From an uncultured Muribaculaceae bacterium (lineage in GTDB: Bacteria > Bacteroidota > Bacteroidia > Bacteroidales > Muribaculaceae), in NCBI GenBank assembly GCA_944321705.1, contig CALUMG010000017.1, forward strand, positions 1 through 49,395: DNA of 49,395 bases, given 5' to 3'. A model generated the notes under the pieces. That model saw only the letters and a list, made by a program, of their open reading frames with translations. It did not search any database and was not told the origin of the DNA. The stretch's first letter is position 1; each line of letters opens with the position of its first letter. The position numbers were made by a program, and so were the translations under genes. Positions 18,810 to 27,689 of this stretch are shown here, one piece after another.

Positions 18810-20138
18810 ATGAAAAACAAGATATTTTATATTGTATGTCTCATGGCTGCAGCCCTTGTCGGGTGCAAGGATGACGATTACAACGACAACAATGCTCCGG
18901 CGATAAAGTTGTCGCAGACTGAAATACACTGGGTTCCCGGCAGGGAAATGAACATTGAGGCGAAAATCACCGATGAGACAGGAATTCGTAACGTATATGT
19001 ACGGAATGCGGATTTCGGCCTTGATGAGACGATAGGTTTCGGCGACGGGGTGATAAAGGATTTTGCCCTGACTTATCCGTTCACGATTCCTGAAGACCTG
19101 CCTGTCGACGGTTCTTATGTCGTTGAAGTTTCTGCAGTGGATTTCTCGGGAAACATGTCTACTGCAAATGTAAATGTGTACACTGATGGCGATATAGATC
19201 CTCCTGTGTTTGAGACATGCCCTCCGATGGTAGTGGACTTGATTGCGGCTCAGGGCATGTCATATACTATGAAATTCGAGATGAGCGACAACAGAGCCTT
19301 GGCTTCGCTTGCCATTGTGTGTGACGATCTTGGAATCGATGAAACGGTAGAGCTTGACGGCACTTTTGCTTCGTTCTCATATGAAATACCTCTTCCTGAT
19401 GAAGAAAAGAATTATACGGTAGCATATACTTTGGCCGATGAGGCAGGCTTCACTGTTGAAGGAACAACCGAGATCAGGGTGTCCAAATCGCCCGACTTCG
19501 ATAACATGTTCTTGACAGATGTGTTTACCGATGCCGAACTTCGGAAAGATGCTTTCGGCGTTCCTGCCGTAATGGACAAGAAAGCTCCTTATGAATTTGA
19601 AATGATTTGGTATAATAGGGTAGCCGGTGCCGAGTATCTGTTCATACCTGACGATACCACGTTTGATCCGCATGTTTACGGCCTGTCGGAGGATGGAACG
19701 GCTCTTGCATACGGCAGTACTCGAAATATTGTGTTGGAAAAACAAGGATATTACCATATTGCCATCAATACAATGGAAGGCACGTTGTCGGTCGAAGAGT
19801 ATGATCCGGGCAATGTCGATGTGCCTGAAATATACATAGTCGGTGAAAATCTTGAAGGTTTCGGCAGTTGGGATCTTTCAAACCCGGATGCCATTTTACA
19901 GCCCGATCCGCAGAACAAATATTTGCTCTCCATAACAGTTGGACTGGTAACGGACTCTAATTTCAAACTGGCCACGGCAGGCTGGGGCAAGGAATGGGTG
20001 GCTATTCCCGACAAAGGCGCGACATTGAAATGGTCGGTGAAAACCGACACTGACAGCAATTGCTGGCCCGGCGTAAGCGGACGTTACAGGTTTGAATTTG
20101 ACTACATAACAGGGCTTTCTTCATTGATACCTGAATAA
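18810..20138 (+). CDS. SusE/SusF-like surface glycan-binding lipoprotein
   Basis: This 442-aa lipoprotein has a lipobox LVGC at 16-19 followed by KDDD, which matches the Bacteroidetes surface-export signal. Two Ig-like/cadherin-like units (about 30-130 and 135-225) are followed by a C-terminal part (VPEIYIVGENLEGFGSWDLS, then FKLATAGWGKEWVA). That part resembles the SusE/SusF outer-membrane starch-binding-like domain. Its position right after susD is the usual place for a surface glycan-binding protein. It probably binds the polysaccharide at the surface; ligand unknown. Confidence 0.8.
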   Translation: MKNKIFYIVCLMAAALVGCKDDDYNDNNAPAIKLSQTEIHWVPGREMNIEAKITDETGIRNVYVRNADFGLDETIGFGDGVIKDFALTYPFTIPEDLPVDGSYVVEVSAVDFSGNMSTANVNVYTDGDIDPPVFETCPPMVVDLIAAQGMSYTMKFEMSDNRALASLAIVCDDLGIDETVELDGTFASFSYEIPLPDEEKNYTVAYTLADEAGFTVEGTTEIRVSKSPDFDNMFLTDVFTDAELRKDAFGVPAVMDKKAPYEFEMIWYNRVAGAEYLFIPDDTTFDPHVYGLSEDGTALAYGSTRNIVLEKQGYYHIAINTMEGTLSVEEYDPGNVDVPEIYIVGENLEGFGSWDLSNPDAILQPDPQNKYLLSITVGLVTDSNFKLATAGWGKEWVAIPDKGATLKWSVKTDTDSNCWPGVSGRYRFEFDYITGLSSLIPE

Positions 20139-20170
20139 TATTAAGAACACAAAAATCATCTATACGGTAA

Positions 20171-21640
20171 ATGAAAACATATTTGAATTTATTTGTCTCT
20201 TCATTATGTCTGTTGCCCACCGTGGGGTCGTGCGAGTCATCGACCCCGTCGGTGGCTCCGTCAAGGACAGACATCACGGTGGACATGAATGCCACGAGTT
20301 ACAGCATCGACCCTGCGTTTTTCGGAGTGTGCGACATGTTTTGGAAAGAAAGTGACGATTACATGTCGGACGGAGTCATCGAGGGGTATCTTAAAGACAT
20401 GGATTGCGGATTCCTTAGGTATCCCGGCGGAACAGAATCGGATAATTTCATATGGGAGACAAACCTTCTCGAAGACAAAAGGCGTTGGCCGTATGAAGAC
20501 GGGCAGGACAAGATGGATACCGACGAATTCATTGTCCTGTGCCGCAGGGTAGGCGCGCAGCCTATTATATGCGTGAATACGGAAATTGCCGTGTTGGAAA
20601 ACGATGAAGACAAAGCCGTGAAAATGGCTGCCGACTGGGTGAGGTATTGCAATATCGAAAAAGGATACAACGTGATATATTGGGAAATAGGTAACGAGCC
20701 TTATTACCATTACCGTTTCACAGCCGATGAATATGCAAAGCTTTTCAAGAAGATGGCTGCCGCGATGAAGAAAGTGGACCCGTCGATAAAGGTGGCTGCC
20801 GTCGGGGAATGGAACACTGAATGGGTGGGTCACTTGGACAGGATTCCTGCGATAAACCGTGCAAAGGCGAGGGAAATGGAGTATTCCATAGAAGTTGGAG
20901 AAGGAAAATACGTTGAAAGCGACCTAACGGCCATGCAGACTGTCTCCGACCCCCAGAAATGGTGGGATACCCTGCTTAAGGAGGCCGGAGACTATATAGA
21001 CGTGGCTTCCATCCACTGGTACTTTAACGAAAGCGATCTTACCGGCATGACCAACAGCCTTGACAGGCTCACGGATTTGTTTTCTTCCAAGCTCCCAGGC
21101 AAGGAACCCGAACTTATCATGACAGAATGGTCAATGTATCACACGATACAGAAGTTTGGCATGGAAAGGGCTCTCTATGTCGGCGAGGCCATAGGGCGTG
21201 CTTTGGACGGTAATGTAAAGAAAAGTACGTATTGGCCGTTGAGGTGTGCCGGCGACCATGACAAAAAAGGCCTGTTCATGGAAGAAGAAAAGACTCCGAG
21301 AGCCAATTATTGGGTCTACAGGATGTTTGCGACAAATGTAGGGGAATATAGGGTTAGATGCGCAGGATACAGCCTGGGCACATATAATTTCGCTACTGTT
21401 TCGGAAGATGGCAAGCATGTGCAGCTTTTCGTGTTGAACCGCTCTGAGCGTGCCATCGAGGGGACGGCAGGGATTAAAGGTGTGGACAAGTGTACTGCCA
21501 CCGAGTGCATTTTGTCGGCCGGAGATGACAAGAACACCGACTATCCTGAGTATGCCGAAAAGAAGGTGGAATACGGCTCCGAAGGAGTGAAAGTTGTCCT
21601 TCCGCCTTGGTCTATGGCTGTTTACAGGTTCGACCTGTAA
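20171..21640 (+). CDS. GH51-like glycoside hydrolase (probable alpha-L-arabinofuranosidase), lipoprotein
   Basis: This 489-aa protein has a lipobox VGSC at 18-21, so it is membrane-anchored. The motif FLRYPGG (about 76-82) and the clan GH-A pair are visible. The acid/base is E176 in WEIGNEPY and the nucleophile is E319 in IMTEWSMY. A beta-sandwich C-terminal domain follows (FATVSEDGKHVQLFVLNRSE onward). This layout fits GH51 and its relatives; GH79 or GH39-type enzymes share parts of it, so exact substrate is unsure. It is the only glycosidase in the operon and suggests an arabinose-containing or related glycan as target. The strong hairpin 8 nt after the stop ends the operon. Confidence 0.75.
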   Translation: MKTYLNLFVSSLCLLPTVGSCESSTPSVAPSRTDITVDMNATSYSIDPAFFGVCDMFWKESDDYMSDGVIEGYLKDMDCGFLRYPGGTESDNFIWETNLLEDKRRWPYEDGQDKMDTDEFIVLCRRVGAQPIICVNTEIAVLENDEDKAVKMAADWVRYCNIEKGYNVIYWEIGNEPYYHYRFTADEYAKLFKKMAAAMKKVDPSIKVAAVGEWNTEWVGHLDRIPAINRAKAREMEYSIEVGEGKYVESDLTAMQTVSDPQKWWDTLLKEAGDYIDVASIHWYFNESDLTGMTNSLDRLTDLFSSKLPGKEPELIMTEWSMYHTIQKFGMERALYVGEAIGRALDGNVKKSTYWPLRCAGDHDKKGLFMEEEKTPRANYWVYRMFATNVGEYRVRCAGYSLGTYNFATVSEDGKHVQLFVLNRSERAIEGTAGIKGVDKCTATECILSAGDDKNTDYPEYAEKKVEYGSEGVKVVLPPWSMAVYRFDL

Positions 21641-21647
21641 TTTCTTG

Positions 21648-21700
21648 AAAACGAGGGTAACCCGAAAGTCAAAAATGTCAGTAAGGGTTATCCTCGTTTT
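21648..21700. terminator. Strong bidirectional terminator between convergent operons
   Basis: The arms 21648-21663 and 21685-21700 pair over 16 nt with a single G-U mismatch. They start AAAACGAGG and end CCTCGTTTT, giving a T-run on both strands. Confidence 0.85.
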
Positions 21701-21727
21701 AATATAGTTCTGTTGCGTTGATACCGG

Positions 21728-23131
21728 TTAAAGGTGGGGTTTCAGGACGTTGTAGATGGTGCGGGCTATTATTGCCGCGCCTTTTTCGTTTGGGTGCACA
21801 TTGTCGGGGAATAGTTTTGGCTTCCCGTCCATTGCCGAGTAGATGTCGATGACGGGTAGATTGTTCTTTCGGGCCACTTGTCTTATGAGCGGAATTATGC
21901 CGTCGGCAATGATGCTGTCGTTGATGCGGCTGCCTGTCAGGTAAGCTTTTGACGGATAGCACAGATAGATTTGCGGATGTGATGGCAGGGCTTCAAGCGT
22001 GTCGAGCATTGCCTGTAAGTCCTTTTTAAAATCAGCCTTATGCTGCCAGTTGAACGACTTGCTATCGTTTGTGCCCAGCTTGATTATTACGATGTCGGGA
22101 TTGAAGGTCAAAGCAGCTTTCCAAGCCCAAGTTCCCATGTAAGGATGGTCACCCTTGTTCATCAGCGTACAGCCGCAAATGCCGAAGTTCTTCACATTAT
22201 ATCCGGTTCCCAGCAGGCGGCCCAGCACGGCAGGGTAGCTGTCGTGCCGGCGGTTGTCGATACGGTCGCCGTAGGTGATGCTGTTGCCGATGCAAGCAAC
22301 ACGAATGGCATCCTTGGCCGGAGCTGAGAAGCTGCCGAGCCATGTGCTCAATTCGTGCATCATTTCTTCTTTATGGGGGAAGCTTTCGCGGATGCCCCAT
22401 CCGTGTCCGCCTGTCGGGTATATGTGCAACGAGGCCGGGACATGACGGCGGTGCAATGCTGAGTAATAATTGATGCTGTTGACGGGCGATACCAAATTGT
22501 CGTCGTTGCAGTGCACGATAAATGCACGCGGAGTCTCGTCGGTCACCAGCTTTTCGCTCGAATACAGATATTCCAGTTCGGCATTAGCATCTTCCCCGAG
22601 CAGATTGTCATGACTGCCCATGTGGGTGTATGCCTTGTCCATCGTTATTACCGGATAGAACAGAATTTGGAAACTCGGGCGTATTGACGGTTCGGCATTG
22701 GTCGCGATGTAGGAAGCCAGATGCCCGCCGGCCGAAAATCCCATGATACCGATGTCGTTGGGGTTCAGATGCCAAGTGTCGGCACTGTCGCGAACGGTCT
22801 TTAGCGCGGCTTCGGCATCGGCCACCGGTATTGACGGGTCGCCGTCAGGCATACGGTATCTTAGGACTATTACGGCTATGCCCTTGTTGTTGAAAAATGG
22901 AGCCCAGTCGTAGCCTTCGTGGCTTGTAGCCAAATGCGAGTAGCCGCCTCCCGGACATATCACTATGGCGCGACCTGTGGATAATTCGTCGGATGGCAGG
23001 AAAACACGCATTGACGGTGTTTCGATGTCAAATTGGCGAGGAGCCGCTTGGGCTTTTGCCGAAATCCATCCTGTTGCCATGTAAAATAGCAGCAAGAGGG
23101 ATGACAAGACGTTATGTTTAAGCAGTTTCAT
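21728..23131 (-). CDS. Two-domain esterase: alpha/beta hydrolase fused to SGNH hydrolase
   Basis: This 467-aa protein has a signal peptide ending about AQA 29. The N-terminal domain (35-268) is an alpha/beta hydrolase with the oxyanion segment CPGGGYSHL (59-67), the nucleophile S133 in GFSAG, and likely D211 and H243. The C-terminal domain (276-467) is an SGNH/GDSL hydrolase with S284 in GNSITYG, GTND at 353-356, and D443/H446 in DNVHP. Each half has a complete catalytic set, so the secreted enzyme may remove two kinds of ester from plant or host glycans (acetyl and feruloyl are the usual substrates). It lies 16 nt after the DUF362 gene in a minus-strand operon that converges on the susCD operon. 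Confidence 0.85.
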   Translation of the reverse strand: MKLLKHNVLSSLLLLFYMATGWISAKAQAAPRQFDIETPSMRVFLPSDELSTGRAIVICPGGGYSHLATSHEGYDWAPFFNNKGIAVIVLRYRMPDGDPSIPVADAEAALKTVRDSADTWHLNPNDIGIMGFSAGGHLASYIATNAEPSIRPSFQILFYPVITMDKAYTHMGSHDNLLGEDANAELEYLYSSEKLVTDETPRAFIVHCNDDNLVSPVNSINYYSALHRRHVPASLHIYPTGGHGWGIRESFPHKEEMMHELSTWLGSFSAPAKDAIRVACIGNSITYGDRIDNRRHDSYPAVLGRLLGTGYNVKNFGICGCTLMNKGDHPYMGTWAWKAALTFNPDIVIIKLGTNDSKSFNWQHKADFKKDLQAMLDTLEALPSHPQIYLCYPSKAYLTGSRINDSIIADGIIPLIRQVARKNNLPVIDIYSAMDGKPKLFPDNVHPNEKGAAIIARTIYNVLKPHL

Positions 23132-23147
23132 GAAGTCAAAAGCAAGT

Positions 23148-24266
23148 TTACACGGTGATTAGCTCGTAGTCCATCGAGCCGAGTCCGATTTTCTGGGCAT
23201 GGATGAGTCCGGCCTTCCAGTCGGTGTCGGGGTGCATCAAGTGGAATTTATCGGCACCTTCGAGATGTTCATGAGGATGAGATTCGGATAGCTTGCTTCC
23301 CATGATGGCCGGAGCGGCGATAACCATGTCGGCGCAGGCTTGGTCGAGTGCGACAGGGTCGAACGACGCGAGTATGCCCAAGTCGGGGATTATCGCGGCA
23401 TCATTGTGGTTCCAGCAGTCGCATTCGGGCGAAACGTTCATGATGAAGCTGATGTGGAAGTTGGGTTTGTCCTTCAATATCGCCTGTGTGTATTCGGCTA
23501 TCTTGTAGTTAAGACGTTCTGAAGTGTCGTTTTCGCCCATCACAGCTGCGTCGTGCTGGCACAGAGCCACGCATTGTCCGCATCCCACGCACTTGTCATA
23601 GTCGATTTCGGCCTTGCGGTTCGGGTTGAGGTGTATTGCGTCGTGGGCACAATGTTTCACACACACGTTGCACCCCTTGCAGTTATCGACATTGATTTTG
23701 GGTTGGGAATTGGAATGCAGCTCGAGCTTGCCACCGACACTTGCGCCGCCCATTCCCAAGTTTTTCAGAGTTCCACCGAATCCGGCTTGCTCGTGCCCCT
23801 TGAAGTGGGTCATTGAAATCACGATGTCGGCATCGGCCAATGCCGAGCCAATCTTCGGAGCTTTGCAATATTCACCATTCAATGGAATTTCGCGATATTC
23901 GGTTCCTTTCAGACCGTCGGCTATAATCACTTGGCATTGAGCCGAAATGGGATTGAAGCCGTTCTCCATCGCGCTTTGCAGGTGGTCGACGGCATTGGAA
24001 CGCCGGCCCGAATAGAGCGTGTTGCAATCGGTGAGGAACGGTTTCGCGCCCCACGAGCGAAGCAGCGTTGCCAGCCGGGCGGCATAGTTCGGACGGATGT
24101 ATGCAAGATTTCCCGGTTCGCCGAAGTGTATTTTTATTGCGACGAATTGGTCTTTGAAATCGATGCTTTCGATTCCTGCCCGTTTTATCAAGCGTTCCAT
24201 TTTATCGAGCAGGTTGCATGACGGGGTTGTGTGCAGATTGGTGAAGAAAACTTTAGACTTGTCCAT
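23148..24266 (-). CDS. DUF362 protein with two 4Fe-4S ferredoxin motifs
   Basis: This 372-aa protein has an N-terminal DUF362 domain (KIHFGEPGNLAYIRP, then ISMTHFKGHEQAGFGGTLKN). Two ferredoxin motifs follow, CKGCNVCVKHC and CVGCGQCVALC, each with the fourth Cys in place. The C-terminal part continues DUF362 (ILASFDPVALDQACADM). It is a cytoplasmic iron-sulfur protein of unproven function that is widespread in anaerobes. It is first in the operon with the two-domain esterase. A possible link between the two is not evident from sequence. Confidence 0.9.
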   Translation of the reverse strand: MDKSKVFFTNLHTTPSCNLLDKMERLIKRAGIESIDFKDQFVAIKIHFGEPGNLAYIRPNYAARLATLLRSWGAKPFLTDCNTLYSGRRSNAVDHLQSAMENGFNPISAQCQVIIADGLKGTEYREIPLNGEYCKAPKIGSALADADIVISMTHFKGHEQAGFGGTLKNLGMGGASVGGKLELHSNSQPKINVDNCKGCNVCVKHCAHDAIHLNPNRKAEIDYDKCVGCGQCVALCQHDAAVMGENDTSERLNYKIAEYTQAILKDKPNFHISFIMNVSPECDCWNHNDAAIIPDLGILASFDPVALDQACADMVIAAPAIMGSKLSESHPHEHLEGADKFHLMHPDTDWKAGLIHAQKIGLGSMDYELITV

Positions 24267-24645
24267 AGAGTTAGTTTTGTTTTAAGAGATGCCATGTGCT
24301 CAAGGCAAGGGAAGCAAGGCCGCGTGCGGGCATGAGAAATCCATCTCTCCGGGATGCCTCCTTCCCAAAGGCTAAAGTTACGGAGAATTATCGTATAATC
24401 GCATGTTTTCCCGGAAAAAATGATGGCAGCGTAATGTCATGATAATTAAGAATCACCGGCAGGTAGGTTCCATGCTCGGTGATTCTTGCATACAGATTCT
24501 AAATAATAGAGAGTCATGGCGATTGTCGCAATGCCATGCTTCATGTGTTTTTCAAATTTTTTAATAGATTATTCACACTATTTCTTCGCCAAAGGCCTAA
24601 TTGTTGCTAAAGGTGGTTAAAATGTCTTATTTAGGTGGCAGAATT

Positions 24646-24907
24646 ACTCTTCCCAAGATATGTGGGTTTTAAGCATAACTCTTCCCAAGAGATGTTTATT
24701 TTTGTTGTATTTGCCTGAATATTAGGCGATTCAAATTTTGTAAAAATCAATAATTTACAAAACGCGTTCATGCGAGAAATAGGGGTGTCCTGAAAATAGA
24801 AGTGGACAGTGTCAATTTTTTTGAACTGTATTTCAATGGGTTTCCGTGGATTTTTTGTAATTTTGCAATCCGTGAATATCTCTTGGGAAGAGACGTTTAT
24901 TTTTGAA
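24646..24907 (+). repeat. CTCTT-n3-AAGAG elements upstream of the polysaccharide operon
   Basis: Three related short palindromes occur: CTCTTCCCAAGAT (24647-24659), CTCTTCCCAAGAG (24679-24691) and CTCTTGGGAAGAG (24880-24892). The last two are both followed by A(T/C)GTTTATTTTTG. The centre is CCC in one and GGG in the other, that is, the core is inverted while the flank is not. The third copy lies at the predicted start of the transcript. They may be protein-binding sites or RNA hairpins. Confidence 0.65.
24858..24865 (+). promoter_or_regulatory. Candidate -7 box of the polysaccharide operon
   Basis: TAATTTTG fits TAnnTTTG. Transcription would begin near 24872, just before the CTCTTGGGAAGAG hairpin, giving a leader of about 140 nt ahead of the UpxY-like gene. 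Confidence 0.45.
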
Positions 24908-25010
24908 TGCTTTTATAGGATTATGACTGATGAGTTTAGTGGGTTGATAAGGGAAAATGAACGTATTTTCTTTTATGTGAAGAGTACAGACATATATTAG
25001 CTTGGTGTCG

Positions 25011-26084
25011 ATGTCACTGGATAGTACAGACTTCCGAACTAATGCCACGGGTGGCAAACAAGGAGATGAGACAAATGCTCAATTTGTCTCGAAAGAAAAT
25101 ATTTTGTCAAGTTCGAGGACCGTCTTAAATTGGAGCTATCTGTTTGCACATCACACCAAAGTGAAAGTCATAGACAACCGACTTCAAACCCGCTTCCGCA
25201 CATTCATCCACAAAAGCATTATCCACAAGCGTGCCGACAAGGGCGTGAGGAAAGATGAACGTCCCACCATATCGGGGCTGCTTTTTGTGCAAGGGGACGT
25301 GACGGAGATTCAGAATTTCTTGCAAGAAAACTTCGGCGGCTTGTATCTGGCAAAGGATTGCAGCACGGGCAAGCCGGCTGTGATAAGCGACAGCGTGATG
25401 CAGCCGTTCATGCAAATGGCATTGATAGAGCCGACGCGCATTCGTTTCCTCCCTCATGAGTATGGCTATTATTCGTCGGGCAATGTGCCTGTGTGCATAA
25501 CTTCGGGTATCCTTGAAGGATTTGTAGGATACAGGATAAGGATAAATCGAGACAGGTGTTTCATTTTGTCGATGGGGGGCCTGGCAGTGGCCGTAAACGG
25601 AATCCATCGCGACAGTTTTGAGAATCTTGAAGAGTATGCCCGTCATCGCAAGGAATATTTGCAACCTGCCGGGGAATATGGCGCGGAGATGAGTGACGGA
25701 CGCTTGGATGAACTTGCTTCGTGCATCTTCAAGCCCGAAAACCAGCTTGATGTGATGGCGATAGCCAAAATCCTTTCGATTTGGGTCTCCAAGGCAGAAA
25801 GTCTTGTGAAGGCAGGCAAATACATCGAAGCTGCCGACATGGCTCTTGATGTGATGAAAGTGGCAGGATATAACTTGCGGACTGCATGTTCAGAGTCTAA
25901 CAGTTATAATTTGAATGACATTGACGATGTTTGCCACACATTGGGCCGGTTGCTCATGTCGATAATCAAGAATGAAGCAGTGTCGTCACAAAAAAGGCAG
26001 TCGGTGCTTTCCATGTTCAGGTCGTTGCATGAGTTGTTCCCGTTCCTTCAAGTGGGAGATGTTCCGGGAAGTGTAAAAGGATAA
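25011..26084 (+). CDS. UpxY/NusG-like transcription antiterminator with C-terminal extension
   Basis: ATG 25011 is preferred; the frame is open a little further to TTG 25002. The 357-aa protein has a NusG N-terminal-like domain at about 38-140 (VLNWSYLFAHHT, SGLLFVQGDVTEIQNFL, ISDSVMQPFMQMA). A KOW-like segment lies at about 158-200 (VCITSGILEGFVGYRIRINR then GGLAVAV). UpxY proteins bind paused RNA polymerase in the 5' leader of their own capsule operon and prevent early termination. Being first in a 24-kb operon fits exactly. Usual UpxY proteins are about 170-200 aa. The additional 150 residues here (about 205-357) are helical-looking and unidentified. No UpxZ gene follows. Confidence 0.85.
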   Translation: MSLDSTDFRTNATGGKQGDETNAQFVSKENILSSSRTVLNWSYLFAHHTKVKVIDNRLQTRFRTFIHKSIIHKRADKGVRKDERPTISGLLFVQGDVTEIQNFLQENFGGLYLAKDCSTGKPAVISDSVMQPFMQMALIEPTRIRFLPHEYGYYSSGNVPVCITSGILEGFVGYRIRINRDRCFILSMGGLAVAVNGIHRDSFENLEEYARHRKEYLQPAGEYGAEMSDGRLDELASCIFKPENQLDVMAIAKILSIWVSKAESLVKAGKYIEAADMALDVMKVAGYNLRTACSESNSYNLNDIDDVCHTLGRLLMSIIKNEAVSSQKRQSVLSMFRSLHELFPFLQVGDVPGSVKG

Positions 26085-26153
26085 AAAATAGTATAATCCG
26101 CCATGCGGATTTTGCGAGTCGCAATCGAAGCGAGTCGCAGGAAAAACATAAAA

Positions 26154-27689
26154 ATGACTTCACACACTGAAAATACCAAGCGTATAGCCAAAAATACGCT
26201 CATACTGTATGTGCGCATGCTCTTTGGCATGCTCGTGTCGCTCTACACCTCGCGAGTGGTTTTGAATACATTGGGCGTAGAGGATTACGGTATATATAAT
26301 GTAGTAGGTGGGGTTACAGGCATGTTGAGTTTTTTGACTGCTTCAATGAGCGGTGCCACTTCCCGTTTCTTGACTTATGAATTGGGACGAGGAGATTTGG
26401 TAAGGTTAAAAGAAACCTTTTCTTCGGCATTGATTATACATGTTGGTATTTCCTTGGTTATTTTTATAATAGCTGAAACTGTAGGGCTATGGTTCTTTGA
26501 AAGTAAACTGATCATTCCAGAGGCAAGAATGCCAGCTGCCCGCATAGTTTACCAGTTGTCGATATTAGCTACTATGTTAGGTGTCATTCAGGTTCCATAT
26601 CATGCGACGATAGTAGCTCATGAGAGAATGAACGTATATGCCTATGTGGAAATATTGAATGTGTGTTTGCGACTGTTGATAGTATATTTGTTAGTGATTG
26701 GGAGTTTCGACAAATTGGTGTTATATTCAATACTTACGCTTTCGGTATCGTTATTGGTTGCGTTCACCTATCGTATGTATTGTGTTCGTAATTACGAGGA
26801 GGTTAAATTCCGTTTCATTTGGAAAAAAGCTATTATGAAACCCATGTTGAGTTTCTCGGGATGGGACTTGTATGGCAATGCCAGTGTGGCAGCAAGGACG
26901 CAAGGCGTTTCAATGTTGCTGAACATTTTTTTCGGCCCGTTGATGAATGCGGCTGCCGGTATAGCCACCCAAGTTCAAGGGGCAGTAATGGCATTGGCGA
27001 ATAATTTTATTGTCGCAGTGCGTCCGCAAATTGTAAAGCAATATGCTGCTGGAGAATATAAGTCCATGTTTAAACTGCTTAAAGAAGCCATTGTGCTTTG
27101 TTTTACACTTCTTTCAGTGTTATCGGTGCCGTTGATGTGTGAAGCTCATTTCGTGCTTAAGATATGGTTGAAGATTGTCCCTGATTATGCTGTGGTTTTT
27201 TGCATTTATACTTTGTTGTTCAATATATTCGCAGGCATATCGGTTTTATTAGTGTCGGTAGTGCATGCGACGGGGAAAATATTCCGTCCAAGTTTCATTA
27301 ACGGTAGCCTGTATTTGCTGGTCATTCCTTTTACCTATGTGGCATTTAAGCTTGGTTGTGAACCTTGGGTATCTTTTCTTTTCAATGTAGTCGCAGTTGT
27401 CATCGGCATGATATCCAATGCATGGACAATCAAGCTGTATGTCTGTGGGTTTTCTTTTAAGGAATTCTTGCTGAAATATTTTGTCAGGTGCATTTTTATC
27501 CTTTTCAGTGTATATGGCATGGTTTATTCGTTGCACTATGTATTGGATGAAGGATGGGGACGTTTGCTACTAAGCATCTTTAGCTCTTCAATACTTTTGT
27601 TATTGGGGGCATTTTATATTTTATTGACCTCTTCGTCAAGAGCTCGACTTGTTTCTTACTTAAAGAAGAAATTATGGAAAAAGGCTTAG
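26154..27689 (+). CDS. Wzx-type oligosaccharide flippase
   Basis: ATG 26154 (MTSHTENTKRIAKNT) is preferred over ATG 26103, whose extra 17 residues (MRILRVAIEASRRKN...) look unrelated to the family. The protein is about 511 aa with about 12-14 hydrophobic segments. The start KNTLILYVRMLFGMLVSLYT and SRVVLNTLGVEDYGIYNVVG is the typical COG2244 polysaccharide transporter start in Bacteroidales. It should flip undecaprenyl-linked repeat units across the inner membrane for the Wzy polymerase downstream. It overlaps the next gene by 16 nt. Coding here is more AT-rich than at the 3' end of the operon. Confidence 0.9.
   Translation: MTSHTENTKRIAKNTLILYVRMLFGMLVSLYTSRVVLNTLGVEDYGIYNVVGGVTGMLSFLTASMSGATSRFLTYELGRGDLVRLKETFSSALIIHVGISLVIFIIAETVGLWFFESKLIIPEARMPAARIVYQLSILATMLGVIQVPYHATIVAHERMNVYAYVEILNVCLRLLIVYLLVIGSFDKLVLYSILTLSVSLLVAFTYRMYCVRNYEEVKFRFIWKKAIMKPMLSFSGWDLYGNASVAARTQGVSMLLNIFFGPLMNAAAGIATQVQGAVMALANNFIVAVRPQIVKQYAAGEYKSMFKLLKEAIVLCFTLLSVLSVPLMCEAHFVLKIWLKIVPDYAVVFCIYTLLFNIFAGISVLLVSVVHATGKIFRPSFINGSLYLLVIPFTYVAFKLGCEPWVSFLFNVVAVVIGMISNAWTIKLYVCGFSFKEFLLKYFVRCIFILFSVYGMVYSLHYVLDEGWGRLLLSIFSSSILLLLGAFYILLTSSSRARLVSYLKKKLWKKA

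Larger units (their letters stand above)
24267..25010. other. 744-bp intergenic region between divergent operons
   Basis: I see no convincing gene here. It should hold the promoter of the DUF362 operon on the minus strand. A TAACTTTA, one mismatch from TAnnTTTG, lies at about 24371-24378 (complement). On the plus strand it holds the promoter and leader of the polysaccharide operon. The CTCTT-n3-AAGAG elements are listed separately. Confidence 0.6.

Noticed and set aside
24280..24400. Possible riboswitch in the leader of the DUF362 operon
   Set aside because: Some GC-rich complementarity is present (GGCAT with ATGCC), but no known aptamer core could be matched.
24646..24907. Invertible promoter of the capsule type flanked by recombinase sites
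   Set aside because: The palindromes are too short, the flanks are in direct orientation and no recombinase gene is adjacent; kept only as unexplained elements.
24809..25000. 63-aa plus-strand ORF before the UpxY-like gene
   Set aside because: It spans the predicted promoter and leader hairpin, and its translation looks like chance low-complexity sequence.
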